A stretch of 17,594 bases of DNA from Bacteroidales bacterium. GTDB lineage: Bacteria; Bacteroidota; Bacteroidia; Bacteroidales; UBA932. Shown one piece after another: positions 15,298 through 17,594 of the stretch. A program made the translations under genes and the position numbers. Location: positions 1 to 17,594 of the forward strand of contig JAGAAU010000091.1 in NCBI GenBank assembly GCA_017615135.1, given 5' to 3'. The notes under the pieces were generated by a model. The model did no database searches. It saw only the letters and a list, made by a program, of their open reading frames with translations, and was not told the DNA's origin. Within the stretch, counting starts at the first letter, position 1. Each line of letters opens with the position of its first letter.

Positions 15298-16034
15298 CAG
15301 CAGTTCATGCCCCCGCAGCAGCTGATGGTCTGTCCGGTCACATAGGAGGACAGGTCGCTTGCGAGGAACAGCGCCACAGAAGCCACCTCGTCGATGGTCC
15401 CGTCTCGCCGCAGAGGAATGGTTTTAACCCACTCGGCTCGGATTTCTTCGCTCAACGCTTCCGTCATGGCGGTGCGAATGAAGCCCGGAGCGATGCAGTT
15501 CGCACGCACTCCGCGACTGCCGAATTCTCTGGCCACAGATTTCGTGAGCCCGATTATTCCCGCCTTGGAGGCCGCATAGTTGCTCTGACCGGCATTCCCG
15601 TGCAAACCCACTACCGACGAGAGGGAAATAATGCTGCCGCTGCGCTTGCGTGCCATTACCGGAGCCACCGCATGCATGAAATTAAAGGCCGATTTGAGGT
15701 TCACCCCTATCACCCGGTCCCAGGCGTCTTCGTCCATACGCATAAGCAGCGAATCTGCGGTAATTCCGGCGTTGTTTACAAGTATGTCGATTTTTCCAAA
15801 GTCCGCGCAGACTTTTTCCACCACCTCATGTGTCTGTGCAAAGTCTGATGCGTTTGACAGGTAGAATTTTGCCTTTATTCCCTTTTCGAGCAGCTCAGAA
15901 AGGGTTTCCGAGCCGTCCGTTATATCAGTGAAAGCTATGTCCGCCCCTTCGGAAGCGAACCTGAGCGCTATTGCCTTGCCAATACCCCTGGCCGCACCTG
16001 TAATCAGTGCGGATTTTCCTTCAAGAAGTCCCAT
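15297..16034 (-). CDS. fabG: 3-oxoacyl-ACP reductase (short-chain dehydrogenase)
   Basis: 245 residues of classical SDR type. The NADP site is TGAARGIG (12-19) and NNAG (87-90); the catalytic set N112, S140, Y153 and K157 is complete. The PGFIRTAM segment and the TIPLRRDGTIDEVA region fit FabG, which reduces beta-ketoacyl-ACP in fatty acid elongation in the cytoplasm. The tail is ISCCGGMNC where many FabG proteins have DGGM without cysteine; three Cys in the last seven residues is noticeable. The stop of pepP lies 1 base before this ATG and its own stop overlaps comF, so all three are one operon. FabG is usual by length and motif; another SDR substrate is possible because no other fatty acid genes are adjacent. 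Confidence 0.82.
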   Translation of the reverse strand: MGLLEGKSALITGAARGIGKAIALRFASEGADIAFTDITDGSETLSELLEKGIKAKFYLSNASDFAQTHEVVEKVCADFGKIDILVNNAGITADSLLMRMDEDAWDRVIGVNLKSAFNFMHAVAPVMARKRSGSIISLSSVVGLHGNAGQSNYAASKAGIIGLTKSVAREFGSRGVRANCIAPGFIRTAMTEALSEEIRAEWVKTIPLRRDGTIDEVASVALFLASDLSSYVTGQTISCCGGMNC

Positions 16035-16035
16035 A

Positions 16036-17421
16036 TCAGCCGTTGTTTTGTTTCATTGCCTCTTCGATTTCAGCGGTGGTTACCGGCAGTCTCCTGGCTC
16101 CGAGCCTTCTGGCCCCGTCCGGTGTTACCAGCACGTCGTCTTCTATGCGGATGCCGCCGAAGTCGAAGTATTCTTCCAGTTTAGAGTAGTTCACGCAGCC
16201 CCTGTCCGTGCCGTCGGCCTTCCATTTGCGGATAAGGTCCGGGATAAAGTAGATGCCCGGTTCGTCGGTAATAACGTTGCCGGGAACCAGTTTTCTGGCC
16301 ATTCGGAGCGAGTGCAGGCCCGGGAGCGGGGAGCGCGTCTGGTCATCGTCGTAACCAACCAGATCTTCGCCGAGGTCTTCCATATCGTGCACGTCCAGGC
16401 CCATATTGTGCCCGAGGCCGTGCGGCATGAACAGACCGGCAACGCCTCTGGAGGCCATTTCCGCAGGATTGCCACTGACCAGCCCAAGGTCACGCAAATG
16501 CTCCAGCATACGTTCCGCCACCGCAATGTGCACATCCCGGTAGGCTATGCCGGGCTTGATAAGCGAAAAGGCGTATTCATTGCAGTCCAGGACAGTATCG
16601 TAGATATCTTTCTGGCGGGGGGTGTATTTGCCCCCGGTGGGGTAAGTGCGGGTGAAATCGGACGCATAATGCTCATTGCTCTCAGCCCCGGCGTCTACTA
16701 CCATCAATTTTCCGGGCACCACTGTGGCTTCATGAGAGTGGCAGTGGAAAATCTCCCCATGCTGGGTGAGTATGGTCGCGAATGAAACGCCCCAGCCCTT
16801 CTGCAGGGTTACAGCCTCCATGCCGCCCACTATTTCCTGCTCTATCACTCCCGGGCGTATGCCGTTGCGGGCAATTGTGTGCATTTCGTATCCAAGGTTG
16901 CAGGCGGCGTCTATGAGCTCTATTTCGCGAGGCTCCTTGACCAGCCGGAGGGACACTATTGCCCGGATGAGCGCTTCGGAAGGCTGCCTGATGCCCAGCT
17001 GCCCGAGCAGCATTTCATTGTAGTAGCGCGAAGGGGGAATCGTATGCACTTTCCGGCCTTTCGCCAGCGCTTCTTTCACCGCTTCGAACGCTTTGGCATA
17101 GGGCGCGCTGGCGGCAATTCCGGTCTTTTCGGCGAGCGACTGCACCGAAGGCATCGGCCCCATCCAGACAATGTCGTCGATGGTATAATCGTCTGCATAG
17201 ATGGTTTCAGCCCCGCTTTCAAGGTCTAAGATTGCGGCGAACCGGGGCTCGTCCAGCCCGAAAAAATAGAGCCAGGTGCTGTCCTGACGCCACTTATAGC
17301 AATTATCCCTGTACTGAGCCGGGGCCTCAACATTTCCAATGAACAGGATGATGCCTTTCTGCCCCTCGAGGCGGCGCAACAGCTCCCTGCGCCTCTCTGC
17401 GTAAACTTCCTTGTCGAACAT
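16036..17421 (-). CDS. pepP: Xaa-Pro aminopeptidase (M24B, aminopeptidase P)
   Basis: 461 residues, about the size of E. coli PepP. The N-terminal domain (1-170) precedes a pita-bread metallopeptidase domain with all five metal ligands: D243 (VVDAGAES), D255 (SDFTRT), H338 (MPHGLGHNMG), E387 (TDEPGIY) and E427 (GIRIEDD). H334 and H345 match the conserved substrate-binding histidines. The enzyme removes the N-terminal residue from peptides with proline in second place, with two Mn2+ ions, in the cytoplasm; no signal peptide is present. It is the first gene of the operon with fabG and comF. A perfect TATCTTTG lies 5 bases before the ATG, implying a leaderless or nearly leaderless message. Confidence 0.92.
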   Translation of the reverse strand: MFDKEVYAERRRELLRRLEGQKGIILFIGNVEAPAQYRDNCYKWRQDSTWLYFFGLDEPRFAAILDLESGAETIYADDYTIDDIVWMGPMPSVQSLAEKTGIAASAPYAKAFEAVKEALAKGRKVHTIPPSRYYNEMLLGQLGIRQPSEALIRAIVSLRLVKEPREIELIDAACNLGYEMHTIARNGIRPGVIEQEIVGGMEAVTLQKGWGVSFATILTQHGEIFHCHSHEATVVPGKLMVVDAGAESNEHYASDFTRTYPTGGKYTPRQKDIYDTVLDCNEYAFSLIKPGIAYRDVHIAVAERMLEHLRDLGLVSGNPAEMASRGVAGLFMPHGLGHNMGLDVHDMEDLGEDLVGYDDDQTRSPLPGLHSLRMARKLVPGNVITDEPGIYFIPDLIRKWKADGTDRGCVNYSKLEEYFDFGGIRIEDDVLVTPDGARRLGARRLPVTTAEIEEAMKQNNG

Positions 17422-17426
17422 AAATA

Positions 17427-17434
17427 CAAAGATA
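17427..17434 (-). promoter_or_regulatory. Promoter of the pepP-fabG-comF operon
   Basis: TATCTTTG on the minus strand is a full match to the Bacteroidetes -7 element and ends only 5 bases before the pepP ATG at 17421. It faces away from an identical element at 17447-17454 with 12 bases between them. Confidence 0.55.
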
Positions 17435-17446
17435 ATTAATTTTGAC

Positions 17447-17454
17447 TATCTTTG
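17447..17454 (+). promoter_or_regulatory. Promoter of the tRNA-Leu gene
   Basis: TATCTTTG is a full match to TAnnTTTG, 24 bases before the first base of the mature tRNA. No -33 TTG box is seen at the usual spacing. Confidence 0.55.
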
Positions 17455-17478
17455 CGAAGATATTGCTTCGGCAATTCA

Positions 17479-17512
17479 GCCTTGGTGGTGAAATGGTAGA
17501 CACGAGGGACTT
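17479..17512 (+). tRNA. tRNA-Leu(UAA), 5' exon only
   Basis: The exon folds as the first half of a tRNA-Leu: acceptor strand GCCTTGG (17479-17485), TG at positions 8-9, D stem GTG/CAC (17488-17490 with 17501-17503) around a D loop holding GGTAGA, G26, anticodon 5' stem AGGGA (17505-17509), then C32, U33 and U34. The bases after U34 do not supply a TCCCT to close the anticodon stem, and no T arm or acceptor 3' strand CCAAGGC occurs before the window ends. The gene is therefore split after the first anticodon base, which is the exact intron position of cyanobacterial tRNA-Leu(UAA). The anticodon UAA is inferred from that position and the AGGGACTT context; the 3' exon is not in the window. Confidence 0.8.
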
Positions 17513-17594
17513 AGAAAATTGAGTGCTCGCTCCGAAAGGAGTGAAGTAGAATGTCGTAAATTCAAGGAAGCCTTAACAGGTAATGCTGATGGTA
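17513..17594 (+). ncRNA. Group I intron in tRNA-Leu, 5' part (runs off right edge)
   Basis: The start fits a tRNA group I intron. P1: exon ACTT (17509-17512) pairs with GAGT (17521-17524), putting the required U-G wobble (U17512 with G17521) at the 5' splice site. P2: 17527-17533 pairs with 17538-17544 over a GAAA tetraloop. A conserved P/P4-P5 segment follows, AAATTCAAGGAAGCC (17558-17572), very close to the AAACTCAGGGAAACC of cyanobacterial tRNA-Leu introns. The Q, R and S elements, P7, the terminal G and the 3' exon lie beyond the edge. No homing endonuclease frame is visible in the 82 bases present. Subgroup IC3 is expected from the insertion site and motifs. Confidence 0.8.

Noticed and set aside
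17479..17594. An ordinary tRNA-Leu with a long variable arm
   Set aside because: The bases after CTTA cannot close the AGGGA anticodon stem, the acceptor complement CCAAGGC is absent, and the sequence instead matches P1, P2 and the P segment of a group I intron.
1..17594. CRISPR arrays, insertion sequences, prophage or rRNA genes
   Set aside because: I saw no regularly spaced direct repeats, transposase or integrase motifs, phage structural genes or rRNA sequence.

Overview
The window looks like a moderately GC-rich Bacteroidales chromosome segment. Evidence: a lipoprotein with a fimbrillin-like N-terminus and GLUG repeats, a PCMD-domain protein, the Bacteroidetes -7 promoter element (TAnnTTTG) in several intergenic gaps, and almost no Shine-Dalgarno sequences. 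I cannot fix a genus from sequence alone.

Layout. 1-2436 (minus): a secreted PCMD protein, a GT4 glycosyltransferase, a very short rubredoxin, and the start of a chorismate mutase/prephenate dehydratase gene that runs off the left edge. 2500-4454 (plus): an abbreviated MiaA-type prenyltransferase overlapping a sugar-isomerase-like gene by ATGA. 4457-12124 (minus): a tight five-gene envelope operon reading 974 aa, 41 aa, 778 aa, about 40 aa, 712 aa. 12215-14581 (plus): a secreted GH31 glycosidase, divergent from that operon. 14584-17421 (minus): a pepP-fabG-comF operon of housekeeping type. 17447-17594 (plus): a promoter and the 5' exon of tRNA-Leu(UAA), interrupted right after U34 by the beginning of a group I intron and cut by the window end.

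The accessory core is 4457-14581. The three large operon proteins share modules in different combinations: fimbrillin-like plus GLUG (778 aa), the same plus a phosphodiester glycosidase domain (974 aa), and a histidine phosphatase plus the same glycosidase domain (712 aa). Two small acidic proteins that resemble each other alternate with them. I infer a surface/periplasmic locus for glycans capped by sugar-1-phosphodiesters: the glycosidase would remove the cap, the phosphatase the exposed phosphate, and the divergent GH31 enzyme would cut the sugar chain. No SusC/SusD pair or sensor is present in the window, so the substrate is open.

The two observations most worth following are the intron-split tRNA-Leu and the phosphatase-phosphodiester glycosidase fusion inside the modular operon with its alternating small genes.
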